DNA of 64,000 bases from Azadirachta indica (lineage: Eukaryota > Streptophyta > Magnoliopsida > Sapindales > Meliaceae): positions 6,219,157 through 6,283,156 of the forward strand of contig CM040449.1 of assembly GCA_022749755.1 (NCBI GenBank). The letters are read 5' to 3'. Under the pieces are notes generated by a model, which worked only from the letters and a program-made list of their open reading frames with translations, did not search any database and was not told the origin of the DNA. This document shows, in pieces, positions 10,493 to 23,490 of the stretch. The first letter of the stretch is position 1; the number at the start of each line of letters is the position of its first letter. Both the position numbers and the translations under genes were made by a program.

Positions 10493-13400
10493 ATGTCTGT
10501 TCCTTTGACACCTTCTAAAAGACCTTATGATGACAATCATACGGAGTCAAATGGGAAAGGAAAGTCACAAAAGTTGGCGGGTAATCATTCATGGAATCGG
10601 TCTTCAAACTCATCTACTAATGGTATTAAATTTCGTGTTCTCTGCCCTGTTTCCAAAATAGACGGGGTTGTTGGAAAGGATGGCAAAATCATGTCACAAA
10701 TTTCTCAAATAACTAGTGTGAATATCAGTGTTGAGGAGGCTGTTCCTGGTTCTGATGAGAGAGTAGTTGTCATTGAAACTTCTGATCATAAAAAGGAAAC
10801 TTCTGATGGTAAAATGGAAATTTCTGACATTAAGAAGGAAACTTCTGGAAACCCTGAATCCAATGTTGAGCAGAGCAAGGGTGATGGCGGTGAAGAGGCT
10901 GATGTGGTAGATGGGAGTGATAATAGGAAGGACACTGCTGGGAATAATGTAGATGAGGAATCTGTTATTGCCGATGGTTCTGAACAGGAAACTTCACATG
11001 TGCAGAAGGCTCTGTTACTTGTTTTTGAAAGAATTGTTGAAGCAGAAACAGAAACAGATGGAGCTGATGGGGAGAATAATAAGTCTTCAATGATTCTTCT
11101 GAGGTTGCTTGTGCTTTCAAGCCAAGTTGGCTGCCTTATGGGAAAGGGCGGCAGTGTAATCAAGCAAATTTCAGCTGAAAGTAGGGCTCAGATTCGGGTT
11201 CTTCCTAGAGATAAGCTTCCTACATGTGCATCATCCCCTGATGAAGTAGTTCAGGTGACTCATATGTTGTTCTGTTTACTGTATCATTATTAATGCTAAA
11301 TATTAACATCAAAATCATTTGGTTGATCTTTTGCATAGTTAGACATTAATCTGCTTCTGGTTGAGGGTGATGTCCTCCATAGTGGTGCCTTGTTTCATTT
11401 CTATTCAAGTGTCTAGTTCTTGAATAATTCTATTGGTCTTGGGAACTTCCTAGTTTGCAAACAAATTGCCATGATCTTGTCTTTCACTGTTGATGAACTA
11501 TTAATAACATATCCTTTAGCCAATTTGTGCATTAAGTATGTTGCAGATCATGGGAGAGGCTGTAACAGTTAGGAAAGCTCTTCAATCAATTTGTCAACTA
11601 CTTCTGGATAATCCGCTTAGGGATTATGAATCTTCCCCAGCCTGCCCAATAGGGCCGTCGCACCTGTCACCAAACCATTCTTTTAGTTCTCAAGGAGCTT
11701 CTACTGCCACTGGGCATTGGGATGTTGCTGATATACGCTCATCTATTCCCCCTTTCATTCCTAAATTTCATGAAAGTGGATTTCCTGGCCGACCGAAGGC
11801 CTCTCAGGAAATTCTGACATTCCGCCTTTTGTGTCATGATGAGAGAGTAGGAGGTGTCATTGGAAAGGGAGGAGCAATAATAAGGACGCTTAAGCAAGAG
11901 ACAGGCTGTGATATCAAAGTTCTGGAAGCTGTTCCTGGTATAGAGGACCGCATCATTATCATATCTGGTCCAGCGGTAAGATTTGGTTTTTTTAGTCTTC
12001 TATTACTTGATTATTTAAGTTAGTATGTTATTCACCATGCTGACAAAAGATAAACTGTTGCAGCACCCAGATGATAGGATATCGGCTCCACAAGATGCAG
12101 TTCTTCGTGTGCAGGGCAGGATATTCAGGGCTATACCTGATAACAGGGAGCAGACTGTGATGGCAAGGCTTCTTGTGGCGTCTAACCAAATTGGCTGTCT
12201 CCTTGGCAAGGGTGGTGCTATCATTGCTGAAATGAGGAAAATGTCTGGGGCTTATATTCGTATATTGGGAAGGGATCAGATTCCTAATTGTGCTTCAGAA
12301 AATGAAGAAGTTGTTCAGGTGCGTTTGCATTTTTTCCTTTGAGGTGGTTGCGGATGGAAATTTTATCTTATTTGCTCAGTATGCTGTCGTGTTAGTATCA
12401 ATGGTATCTTTGCTTGTGTTTAGGCCTTCTTTTGTAGTGTTCTTTGTTTATCTTTTCAGAAACATAATGTGCTGATTGTGAATGTTGGTTATGTGGTTTC
12501 TGTGCCAATAGATTAATGGAGAATTTGAAGCAGTTCAAGAGGCTCTTTTGCAGATAACAGCTAGGTTGCGGCATCATTTTTTCCGTGATTCATTTTCTTC
12601 TATCAACCATACTTTAAATCCTGCCTTTATGGATCAAGTACCCCCCTTCCCATCATATGTAGGAAGGAGGGAACTCTCACCTCCGGGAATGTATTCTAAT
12701 TTTGGTCCAACATTTCACAAGTTTGATGCTATTGGTGGCCCACCTCCACATGGCGGTCTTCCTCCCCATGATGATCATACCCTTTTTATGCATCGTAATC
12801 ATAGACCTGGCATGCCCCCTCATATGTCTGAAAGAAAACCCTGGGGTCCTCAGGTACTGATCTGTTACTGTTGTACATATGCTAATTTTGCCTTGGGGTT
12901 GTACGTTGGGAGGTGCACTAGGATTCAACATGGTTGAAGTAAATAAACACTCATAATAATAGTATAGATACTAAAATGGAGTACATGCAACCTTTCATGG
13001 AAGCAACAAATTCAATTGTGTTTTGTCTGTACTTCTTTCCAGGGACTTGTTGAAGTTGGTGGCCCGGTAGGTTTTCCAGATTTTGCTGGACCCCCTCATA
13101 GAAGAGTATCGGGTTTTGGAGGGTATATGCATTTTAAGATTTTTTTTTTAATTCAATCACATAGTGCGTTTCATAATAGTAATCAATGTCATTATTGTCT
13201 TTCCTTTTTTCCACCCAAATGTAGAGGAAACCAACCAGCTATTATTACAAGCACTACTGTTGAAGTTGTTGTTCCTCGTTCTCTTGTTCCTATAATTCAA
13301 GGAGAAGATGGTGCGTGTCTGAAACAAATTCGTCAGGTACATTCTGTTCTCTCTCCTTGCTCTTATTAGGAAAACCAAATCTTTTCTTGGCCTCTCTCTC

Positions 13401-13913
13401 ACTTCCTCTAAAGAAAGGAAAAAGAGTAAATAAAAAAGAGTGACTTTTTTTGAATCTGGACTTTCGTAAGTAGCCTCTTTTTCTTTTCTTTTCATCCTTA
13501 CTCCTTAGGAATAATGAATATTAGTTTCACGAAAGTTTTCCAACAGTTTGGTTTCTGCTATGTGTACCACTTGTTATTTGGGCTCTGATAAGTTTAGTTT
13601 ATCCCACTCTTGATAGTCTGCTTAGTCTCCTGTTTCAGTGTTCTCTAAATGCTTATCAACAATTTTGCTCCTGTTATGTCACAAATTGTTTATGGTTGGA
13701 TAATTTCTTTCAATGTAAGTGCCCATGCTGAATACCTTTAACAAGTCCAAATGACTTGTTCTATTTTAGATTTCCGACGCAAAAATTACAATCACTGAGC
13801 CCAAGCCTGGAGCAACAGAAACTGTGATTATTATATCTGGGACACCTGAACAAACTCATGCTGCACAGAGTCTTATTCAGGCATTTGTAATTAGTGAGAC
13901 GGAGTCTGCTTGA
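10493..13913 (+). CDS. KH domain RNA-binding protein with five KH motifs
   Basis: Seven coding exons: 10493-11254, 11547-11975, 12064-12318, 12512-12853, 13043-13122, 13225-13336 and 13770-13913, giving 707 residues. Five KH units are recognised by their GxxG loops: GKDG (residues about 46-97), GKGG (about 200-275), GKGG (about 345-397), GKGG (about 433-505) and GEDG (about 623-700). The layout KH, linker, KH-KH, Pro/Gly/His-rich linker, KH is that of the plant HEN4/RCF3/At4g18375-like poly(C)-binding group, nuclear factors in pre-mRNA processing and stress gene regulation. The ATG chosen opens the conserved SKRP-type N terminus; the upstream in-frame codons are leader sequence. KH1 is followed by an acidic insert with a heptapeptide repeat. 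The last KH has an acidic loop and may bind RNA weakly. The gene converges on the amino acid permease. Confidence 0.92.
10775..10849 (+). repeat. 21-bp coding repeat, three units plus part of a fourth
   Basis: Units beginning GAAACTTCTGAT at 10775, 10796, 10817 and 10838 encode ETSDHKK, ETSDGKM, EISDIKK and ETSG. They lie in the acidic insert just after KH1 of the KH-domain protein. The repeat keeps the frame. Confidence 0.85.
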
Positions 13914-14694
13914 ACTTCTTGATAAGGTATTGTTCTCTTACTCAGCCATCATCATATGAGAATATTCATGGAATCACAAGGCAGACTAATTGCTAAACCT
14001 GTTACAACAGTGGTCTATGATTCTCTCATTTATCATTTTATAGCTCTCTTGGAATTAGTACAATATGGTGTACGTCAGCCGAAGATTTGTGAGGAACAGA
14101 GAATCCCAGAATTTTGTTTTTGCAGTTCTCCGAGTGTTGGGAAATTTACTTGAACTTAGATGGGGACAGATTTTAACTTTGCAGGTCTGATAGTCCCTTT
14201 CACAGAAACAATTCCCTTCATTCTCACCTAAGGGCTGAAGAAGTTTAGTTCACATACAAGCTGGAAAAAGAAAATCTGCTTGACTAATACATATGTACTG
14301 GATGTAACTTTTAATTAACAGCCTGGAAGATTTTATAGCTCATGCTGACTTGTCACATTTGTGTGCATATGTTGGCTCATATGAATTCTTTTATTAAATT
14401 TTACGTTCTTTACATTTTTAGTTTTGAATATCCAGAGCTTATTTTATTGATTGAGGTTTCTGAAAGAGCATCCTCACTTCCTCAGGTCGTAGTACACATA
14501 GAAATCAGTAGCAAGCAGTCAACTTAATTCAAACTCTAACCCCCATTATGGGGTTGGCTGCATAAATCTTAAGCGTCACTGTGGCTGATAAAGGTTCTCT
14601 TGAACAAATGATTTAAGAGAACAAATTACAAACACATTCAGTTATTTATATATTAAAAATATTAAATCTCTTAGATGGAGATTACATTAAAGGA
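13914..14694. other. region between convergent genes, 3' UTRs
   Basis: This stretch lies between the stop codons of the KH gene (+) and the permease (-). It must contain both 3' UTRs and terminators; sequence such as TTTATATATTAAAAATATTAAAT (split around 14643-14665) is the AT-rich kind expected. No further gene is seen. Confidence 0.5.
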
Positions 14695-17600
14695 TTATTG
14701 CTCAGCTTGGAAGGGCTTGTAGGTCTTGAGACTCTGGATCAGGCCTTGAACGGAACCAGCAAGGGCTACCAATGATACAACCAAGCAGGACCAGCTTAAT
14801 ATTTTCAACCATACCCACGTGAAGGAGTATTTTGGCATCTTCGACCTCGCAATGTACATTTCTACCGGAAAATAAACCGTCAATGGCCAAAATGAAGCTG
14901 CCCCGATGAGACCAACGAAATCATTGAAGAATGGGAATGTCATGGCCAGCACAGCCGTCACAATAACGTATACTGTTCTCCACACCAACCTGAATAAATT
15001 GACATAATACACGCCGTAACATGGAATATTAACACCATGCTCACTTGTTATGAACTTATTTTCAGGCCAGCGTTCGTGACACCATTTCTCTACGAATCCA
15101 AATATCGGTTGGCAGAACACCTGTGCGGCGTTCATCATGTTAGAAAGTGAAATCGGATATTATGATTTATTTATATGTGGTACATATGATAGGCTTTACC
15201 TGGTAAGCACCAATGAGATGGACGGCAATGCAGACGTTTGCAAAGTCGATTAACCAGAAAGGCTCGTAGAATCCGAAACCGGTGAGGAAGTTTCCGGGCG
15301 CATCATTTCCAAATGCTAAATAACCAACGCAACCACACAGTACGTAGAACAAAGTTGTGGTTGAAACACCAACGGCACTTGCCCTCTTCATGGATTTGTT
15401 TTCAGGAGGACTTGATTTCAACGTGTCCTGCAATCATAGGGTCTCAAAATTACACACTACACTTGCATATATGTATATATATATATATATATATATTTTT
15501 GGTATTTTTCAGCTCAATAATTTCGGACAGGAATCGAGTGAACCGGTGCGTTTCCGTTTAAAGAGTTGATTCTCCTAAGACGTGTTAGTTTTGACAACAA
15601 CTCTTGACTCCCAACAGTTGGACGAGAACGAATACAGACAAAAGTTTATGGCAGATAAAGTTTTTGAAAAGGCCAACAAAATCAGTGGACCAAATCGTAG
15701 AAATCGTGGTCCACCAATTTTTTTCAGTCCATAGGAATCGTTGCAGCTAGTCAGTGGGCACTAGCAGTCAGTATACAGTCTCAAACAAAGAAATTATTAT
15801 TTGCTACAACAATTCCTTCATCTCTCACTTTCCGCCATCTAGAAACTCCTATCAAAATCCTGTGTATTCTTTAGTTGTATTTATGACACGCGGGACGTCT
15901 TTTGGTAGGAGTAGAAATTCAATTTCGACTGCTCAACTTGCCCAGACTATTGGGGCGTCTGAGACACCCGATTTCAGGACCCGCCCCACCGAAAGGCGGA
16001 TGCTCTTTTTGAAGAATTATTTTATGTATTGATTAACATTACAGTCAACATTTGACATTAATTTCAAGAAGGGATATGTCTTACTTAACATTATAATCAA
16101 CATTTGACATTAATTTCAAAAAGGGTGTAAATAAATCAAATTATGTTGACCTTGTTACACTTTTATAGATTAACTTTAGAGCACTAAGTCTGAATTTTCA
16201 ACTATAATACCTAGCATAACGTTAGGTGACACCTGACAAACATGTATAAAATTTGAGGTAGTAACTAGCAAGCCATATCGACAATTAATGAGGTACACAT
16301 TTCAACTTTCAACCATGGATCACATGATTATGTTTTGATTTGTTTCCTTCGGACAAAATCAACCCTAGCAATGATATACCATGCATTTGTTACACATTTG
16401 TACCCCATATATATATATATATATATAAATGAGAAAAGATATATAATAAACGCGATCATCGATTCATATATTAGTATAAATGTAGACAAAGGTTAATTTG
16501 GGATTTTGGGCTTGCCTGAATCTCGATTAGCACGGTAGAATACGCGTAAGCAAAAGCAATGTCCCCAATTGCCTGGAATGCTCTCCAAACCTTCTCTGAT
16601 GCTGACACGTCTACCCCTACTGTTACACCCGTTAAACTTGTCCTTGCATGCTCCCCACCTAATTTATGTTATTCATGTAAGCAAACCGGCAACCTCAGGA
16701 TTAATAAGATTATATAATAAAGCATTTCACGAAAGCAAAAGAAATGAGAAAGGGGGTATTTGTCTTTTAATATGGGTTTTAACTTTCTGTTTCCTTTACC
16801 TGCTGCTTTGGCTATGGAGAGGCCGAGACCTATGGAGGAATAAGCAAAAGACATAATTGCTGCGAGAATTGAGAGCCATGAGAGCTTGTGAAAGTTTGGT
16901 ATTTGGCTAAGAACAATCTGGATGCAGGCGAAGATGATCATGAATGGATTGTTTGATGTGTAGCACTTGACATGGTGTCCATGTTTGTGGAAACAATTTG
17001 ACCTTTTAACAGCCCTGATTGCGAGACGCATGGGGAACAGACAGTTAGTTACTAACATTAGAACAATTTAGTATGCATGCTTCAATAAATGAATAATCTT
17101 GGATGTTTTACAAACTTCAAGACACAGTCGTGTTGACTACACATAGATATACTTACACCATGCTGATAGACGCAGTGATAGTATAACCAACAGTAACTCC
17201 AATGAGATTTCCATACTGTGCCAATCCACATAGCTGAAATTTCCTACCTCCTGAAAAAAAAAAAAAGGGAAAAAATGAATCCAATTCCCTTTAAACTTTC
17301 AACTTTTTATAATGTGAAGAAAAAAAAAGAAGAGAAAAACTGTTGAATTCACCGACCCAGGTTAGCTTTGACAACATCCATGTAAGTATAGTTTCTTTTT
17401 CCGGTGATAGGATCCGGAAACCTGTAGCAGTCGGCGAGCAAAGTGGAAGTGAAGTACGTGATGAATGAGAAAGCCAACAGAACTGCTGGTCCAGCCACCC
17501 AGCCAAGCTGAGCTATGGCCCATGCCAAAGACAGCACTCCAGAACCAATCACAGCAGTGATAATATGAGCACTGGCAGTAATCCAAGTCCCTTCAAATGA

Positions 17601-17796
17601 AAACCAAACTCAAATTAATCATATTACAAGGAAACTGCAGAGAATAAAAACATTCTCGGGAAACAAAGAATATATAAATATATATACCAGTTCTTTTCTC
17701 TCGACCATCATCGTCAACAAAGTTTTTGCGGATATCGCGGTTCTGGTCATACGCTTCAGGGTCATGTTGCTCGATAAACATGCTGTTCTTTTGCAT
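14695..17796 (-). CDS. AAP6: amino acid permease (AAP family, AAP6-like)
   Basis: Seven exons on the minus strand: 17796-17688, 17590-17357, 17250-17157, 17014-16800, 16658-16516, 15427-15200 and 15120-14695, giving 482 residues, the usual AAP length. AAPs are plasma-membrane proton-coupled importers of neutral and acidic amino acids, with about eleven membrane spans. Diagnostic segments are GSGVLSLAWAIAQLGWVAGP near residue 50-70, AQYGNLIGVTVGYTITAS, FQAIGDIAFAYAYSTVLIEIQ, CGCVGYLAFGNDAPGNFLTG and the C-terminal FFNDFVGLIGAASFWPLTVY. Exon 5 ends CAG and is followed by GCAAGC, so intron 5 is of the GC-AG type. The symbol rests on likeness plus the neighbouring xylulose kinase and CEPR1-like genes, which accompany AAP6 in Arabidopsis; within the AAP1-6/8 group sequence alone would not settle it. 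Confidence 0.92.
16031..16126. repeat. short tandem duplication in permease intron 5
   Basis: A unit containing CAACATTTGACATTAATTTC occurs twice, about 52 bases apart, near 16046 and 16098, with only a few differences. It lies within the 1.1-kb GC-AG intron. Confidence 0.8.
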
Positions 17797-18013
17797 CTTT
17801 CCGATTTGTTTATTAAGAAATTTGTATGATCAAGCAAGGCGAAGGAAGTGTACTAAAGAAGGCCAAAATTTGAGAGATGTCTATGAGATAAAACAAATGA
17901 GGCTATGACTGCCAAAGTCAATGGCTAAATGGCAGTAGACAGCAGTGTTTGGTGTTTCCTTGTGGCTATTTGTTATTGAAGAGTAAGGTAGAAACAAAAG
18001 GAGCCGTTTCCCG

Positions 18014-18025
18014 ACTATATATAGT
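18014..18025 (-). promoter_or_regulatory. probable TATA box of the permease gene
   Basis: ACTATATATAGT is found about 220 bases upstream of the permease start codon on its sense (minus) strand. The leader would be about 190 bases long. Confidence 0.45.
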
Positions 18026-19635
18026 GATAAGAATCAAAAACTCTAGCTACCTATTAAGTAATATTGCCTATAAGACTTGGTGTTTGAATGGAAATTATTA
18101 CCAGTTTTCTACACCATTGATGGTGGGTAATGAATAGTCTTCTCTCCATTCTCTCTCTGTCCCCACACTCTTTTTTTGGGGATTTAGTCTCGTCCATCCA
18201 ATTAGTTTGGCAATCTTTCTTTGCGATAACCCATCAATTATGAATTTTAGAAAAGCTTAAAAAATATATAAAAAAATTAGAAATGGGTTTGACCGCCACT
18301 CCAGGAAAGATAGTCAGCTCTTTCTCACTCACTTCTGCGCAGTCGGTTCCTTTTCCCCCGCCCAACACGCTGAAACTATCACGAAATTGGAAATTTCTTG
18401 ACCATCTGGTGTAACTCGGTGATGTTGGCGTGACTTTAAGGTGAGCCTTCCTTCTGCACAGTATTTATTTTGTTTTTTTCTGGGTTTATTTTTATTTTCA
18501 TTTTCATTTTCATTTAATTGGTATATAAATTGAAAGTTTTAAATTAGAAATTAATACCCATATCGATATTCATTTATATCTTGTTTACGGAATTCCTTTG
18601 TTTTGAAATATCCAAATACAGTGAAGCATTGTCTGTATATATGTAGTTTCATGCTCTTCCATGCGTATATATGATCAACACGGATTCCTGAAACTTTGCC
18701 ATCATACTGGGAATATAATTAATTAATATAAAATTATGATGATGAAGGCAAGCACAGCAGCATATATGCAGGCATATTTTCCAAGGAAGCACTAAAATAA
18801 TACTATTATTAACACAAATCCAAATCTATTCAAGAATCTTTCTATCTGAATAATTTCAAGTTATTGCTTTATTCCCTTATTCTCATGGTGGCAAAAACAA
18901 TCTCTTCACACTTTAATTTCCATTAAGCTGTGAAGATTCCTGCACACCCTTCGGAGAATGGTGCCAAATTTAGCATAATTCTAGTCCTAATCACCACAAT
19001 AATAATGCCTTACTGATCAATTTAGCCTACATGTCGACCATATAATTAACAATAATTAAAACAGATACTACCTAGTGGTGATTATTAACACTAATGCCTG
19101 ATAATTAATATTTATAATAGTATTTGGAAGAACTTAACAAATATTTTTAAAAACCGAGAGACAAGATTAATGGCCTGAGAATATAAAGCACGGACAATTT
19201 TTTATTTAAACCGGATACATACTGGTTGGTTGTGAATTAAATTATATTTGTTTAGGAAATAATGGTGTTTTATTATTCTATATTACAGAAATGGCAATCA
19301 ATAATTAAGGCGGTTCAGGTACAATGAAAAAAGCGAGCAATGCACGCAACTAAGCAAGCAATGCCTGAAATACACATGGTCCATTCTGACGTGGTGCATA
19401 GTTTCAAATGGTCCATTTTTAATTAATTTGCTTGTATTATTCTACAGTAATGTAAATATTAACTGAGTAGCCAAAAACCTAGCTAGATATTTTGATCTAC
19501 TTTGGTTTCTTTTAAAAAATAAATGACATAAACTATTGGTACAGTACCGCCATTGTTGAACTCTTACAAGACTTTTTCCTATCTTATTATCGATGATCTT
19601 GTCGTATATATCCGTTGTCTTGTAATACTGATTTT

Positions 19636-19653
19636 TTGATTAAAACAAAAAAC

Positions 19654-19682
<29 letters not shown>
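19636..19682. repeat. long A-rich homopolymer tract
   Basis: About 40 almost uninterrupted A residues. It could be the tail of a retroposed sequence on the plus strand, but I see no SINE head upstream and no clear flanking duplication. Confidence 0.7.
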
Positions 19683-19684
<2 letters not shown>

Positions 19685-21410
19685 AAATTATAAGGAGGAT
19701 GAGAGAAGAGATCGAGAGACGTCTTCATCAAATAACGAAAGACATTACATTAGGCATGCATTAATAATGCATGTCCTGAACATCATATGTATTCTGCAAT
19801 AATGGTGATAGCTGCATGTGTGCGTAATATTGTTATCCATTCGTAGGAAAAGGACACTCTCTAGTTTGTAACTGCAGCGAATTGATTTTCATCATGTTGA
19901 CCCGATTCCTTTCTCAGAAGTGATCAAATTTTCCAAGGAAAGCATCGATACTATTACAACAGCGTCTACCTAATTGTCTGTCTATATCTGTGCCAACTGG
20001 TAGCCGCGTCCTGCATTCATATACGATTTTGTTGATTAAATTAGAATAACTTTGATTCTTTTTCTTTGTTAGGTTCTTCCGTCTAGTGAAAAAATAAAAT
20101 TAGTTTGGTCAACAGGAGAATAAGATGAAAACAACCTTGACCAAGCAATGAAATTAACTTGGAAGTTATATATATACCTTTCACGGGAATTCACTTGCGC
20201 ATCAGAAGGCCAATAATTGCTGGAGAGCGTATACAATGACTAATTAATTCAAATGGGTTCTGATTATATATGGGCCGGCTTCTATCGATCACTTTCGGAC
20301 ATGACATTAGCTGCGACAGATTTACTGTATACGTATGGATATTGGCCTCTTAATTTATAGGGCCATTACATTGCAAACATTATTGCATTATTAATGAGTG
20401 CGAATTAAATGCATCAAGTGGATCATGGATATAACAGCTCATATATACGTATTTTTGCATCGCAACTTGTATCAACCTAGCTAGCTAGCACATCACATCA
20501 CATCACCTCCGCTGTTCGGCACATTATCAAAAAAAATATGTGTCAACATAATCAAGACTCAAGACCCAAACCCTAATTTTACAATATATATTATATGTTG
20601 TAATGGATTTGATCACACTAATTAAGGACATTTCAAATTAAAGGTAAGGTCATCTCACCGTGTTACAGAAAATTAGTCACACAATCTTCTGTATGTATCA
20701 GCTAGCTTGTTAATGTTAATAATATTTTCCTCTCTACATTTGATTTGATCGACAACATATATTAATTAACTATTCGATTCAGTGACAGCTAATGCTGAAA
20801 GTCAAAGAAATTAAAAAAAAAAAAATAAATAAATAAAAGAAAACACTTGTTAATATTAATTCAGTGATATATAGGCGGGGCATGTGTCTTGTGACTCCCG
20901 TCCTCCGACGACCAAACCAATGAATATATAATCTCCTTTGAACTTTTATTACAACTAGCACTACCTGATGAGTACTATAATTAATGTCATCACCATATCC
21001 ATTCGCATTGTCAACACCTGTTTAATGACAAAAGTTGGACCCATCTTCTGCCTTGCCTCAACAACAACAACAACAACAACACACATAAATGAAACACAAA
21101 GGACGATCCTCTGCATGCGAAGGCGAAGAGAAAGAGATAGGCTTAGCCTGTGGGCATGCAAATGGCATAACGCGTTGACGAAAAACAATAAATGAAGGAG
21201 CAGCTGCCATGTTTTTACAGTCGGTTGAAAAAGGCCCCATATCATAATATCGTATTTTCATGAAAATGAGAGTTCAGAAACAATTTAGGTCTCCTTGAAG
21301 AGAACAAACAAATTACGGGGTCCCTAGCTGTTATCTGCCATATTTTGATTGTGACTGTAGCATTATTTGAGGTCACGCGTTCATCTCTCAAAACGATTTA
21401 TGGTACGTAT

Positions 21411-21439
21411 ATCTATATATATACATATATGTGTATATG

Positions 21440-21474
<35 letters not shown>

Positions 21475-21476
21475 GA
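21411..21476. repeat. compound (TA)n-(CA)n microsatellite
   Basis: Alternating TA, TG and CA dinucleotides form a run of about 65 bases, purine-pyrimidine alternating throughout. The core is self-complementary. Confidence 0.85.
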
Positions 21477-22600
21477 AACATTGTTATTTTTAATATTTAT
21501 TTTAATTTCTTGATATTAATTACTTAAATTATTGTTTGGATTTTGTGCAATTTCTAATTTTCGTTTTTAAAGGGTCCACACGTTTGAACCGACCTGTCTA
21601 GCTCGTTTCTCTATTATTATTGATTGTTTTCATTTCACATATCCTTTTATAACTTTATGTCAACTTAAAATGTCGATCTAATCCACATAATCACAAATCA
21701 CGTTGTTGTTTTGATATGCATGTCATCTGCATATATCTCTATGAATGAGATCACATCACATGATTATTAGAATCTGATTTTGATGAATGACCATGACTAA
21801 AGTGGAGAAGCTAGCTAACAAGCTGATGTGTATTAGTTATTGTGGGACTTTACATTTCGAACATCATTAATCTTAAATGAAAATGATTGATTGTACCAGA
21901 GCCATCAAATTAAAGATGTATTCCTTTACTGCTCTACATATCATGTTAAATTTGTGATATTATTTACATACAAAGATATATATGATTTACAAATTTGTGA
22001 GGGCAGCTTTTAATTTTGAAGATAAGAAAATTCCTTTTTCTTACTCTCCAATGACAAGCACTTTCTTTTTCTTTAACAATGCTTTCATTTTCGCCCGTGA
22101 AAATTATCCCACTACCAGACAAGTCATGTTAAGAGAACATGAAGTGACGAGATTCCATTTGAACTTGAAAAGAAAGACATAACTCCACTATATCTACATG
22201 TAAGTTTCAATCTGATTTTATCAATATTAAAAAGAAAATAAGCCATTATAACAACGATATATGAAATAAAGCATATTCCCAAAATTTATCGGATTGGGAA
22301 TTCGTACCCTTATGGTGGGTGTATTTACAGTTCTAAGATTTCCGAGATGTTAACTTATTGGGCTGATGTGTTTTATTTATTGAGGCTTTAAAAAGCCATA
22401 TTGCAGACAAACAGGCGGGAACATCGGGTCGTGCGCTGCGTTTTGGACGGGTTTTTGGCGCAAAAATCCTAAAAAGGTAAAACGTTTCAGCTTACAACTG
22501 CAAGGACACCATCGTAAAATCAATAACAGCAAATTATATTAAAGCAAACAAACTTAAAATTGGAATCCCGCAATTTACGACGCGGAGATCTTCTATTCTT

Positions 22601-23490
22601 CTCTTCAACACCGAGCTACATTAATGAAACCCTAACATAACACAATTTCTAAATCTTGTTACCGATCGCAATTTCGCAGATCTGAAACCAGGTTTGCCTT
22701 CTTCTCTTTACTTGCTGGATTCTCGATTGTATAGGTTTTATGTTATTTACGTTGTATAATTCTTAATTATTGCTATCGATTTTAATTTGAATCAGATTCG
22801 GTGTTGGTCTAATAAATATCTGTTTGCTATCATTCTCAGCTTTAGCCTAGTTTGGGTAAAATAATCATTGCATTTAATTTTAATTTACCAGTGTCGCGTC
22901 ATTGTTGTTGTCAGTTTTTTTTTTTTTTCTTTTTTTGTGTTTTTTTGTCAAACAACAGCATATAGTAATGAAATATGAAATAGTAAGTTGTCAGTGCCGT
23001 TACCATTACGTTCTTATAATATTTTAGGCTGAAAATGACACACTCCTTTTTCAAAGAAAAAGATTAGAATGGTAGTTGCTTTGAATTCTTTGGTTTCTTT
23101 TAAAATTTTTCAGTGCTTGTCATGTTAGATCGAGTTTTGAATGTTTCATTTTCTCTTTGCAGCCATAGGCGTTTTTATCTGACGATGAGCTCTGGTAGAT
23201 GGAGAATAATAGATTGAGAGGGTTCATATACTGTGTGATAATAGTAAAGAGAGATAGTGCGTTTGTTTCTGTGGCATGCTAAGTGGTTGTGAATTCATTC
23301 GGTGTTTGGTAAAGAATATTGGGAATTCAAAAAGAAAATTGAATTTGATTAGTTAAATTGTAAAAATAAGGATGCAAGTTTTGGAATGCTGCAGCTTTTA
23401 TGATGGTTAATTAGTTTTAACAGTGAAAGTAAATCTGAAAAGAAATTGCCACATGAAAAGTCAGTATCAGCTAAGGTGAAGCCAGTGGAC
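22601..23490 (+). other. 5' leader region of the FAM135-like gene
   Basis: A plausible leader exon ends at 22691 (AAACCAG before GTTTGCC), and a matching acceptor TTTGCAG ends at 23162. The ATG at 23184 reaches a stop after only 9 codons, and ATG 23199 reads about 25 codons to a stop. Neither joins the conserved frame. A further acceptor (AACAG ending 23423) opens the conserved coding exon. Confidence 0.45.

Larger units (their letters stand above)
18026..22600. other. 4.6-kb intergenic region without recognised genes
   Basis: No coding frame resembles a protein family on either strand; the longest (20961-21245, minus) is carried by a CAA/TTG triplet run and is not convincing. The region contains a run of about 40 A broken by single bases near 19642-19682, a (CAA)n tract near 21060-21080, and a (TA)n-(CA)n compound repeat near 21411-21476. 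I looked for hairpins matching common plant microRNAs that I remember and found none. Confidence 0.5.

Noticed and set aside
10786..11163. Open frame of 125 codons on the minus strand
   Set aside because: Antisense to the acidic insert and KH2 of the KH-domain protein; low-complexity Ser-rich mirror.
20961..21245. Minus-strand frame with a valine and cysteine run
   Set aside because: Driven by a (CAA)n/(TTG)n tract; no coding character outside it.
21770..21790. Stretch resembling miR172
   Set aside because: Only about half of the bases match and there is no partner arm for a hairpin.
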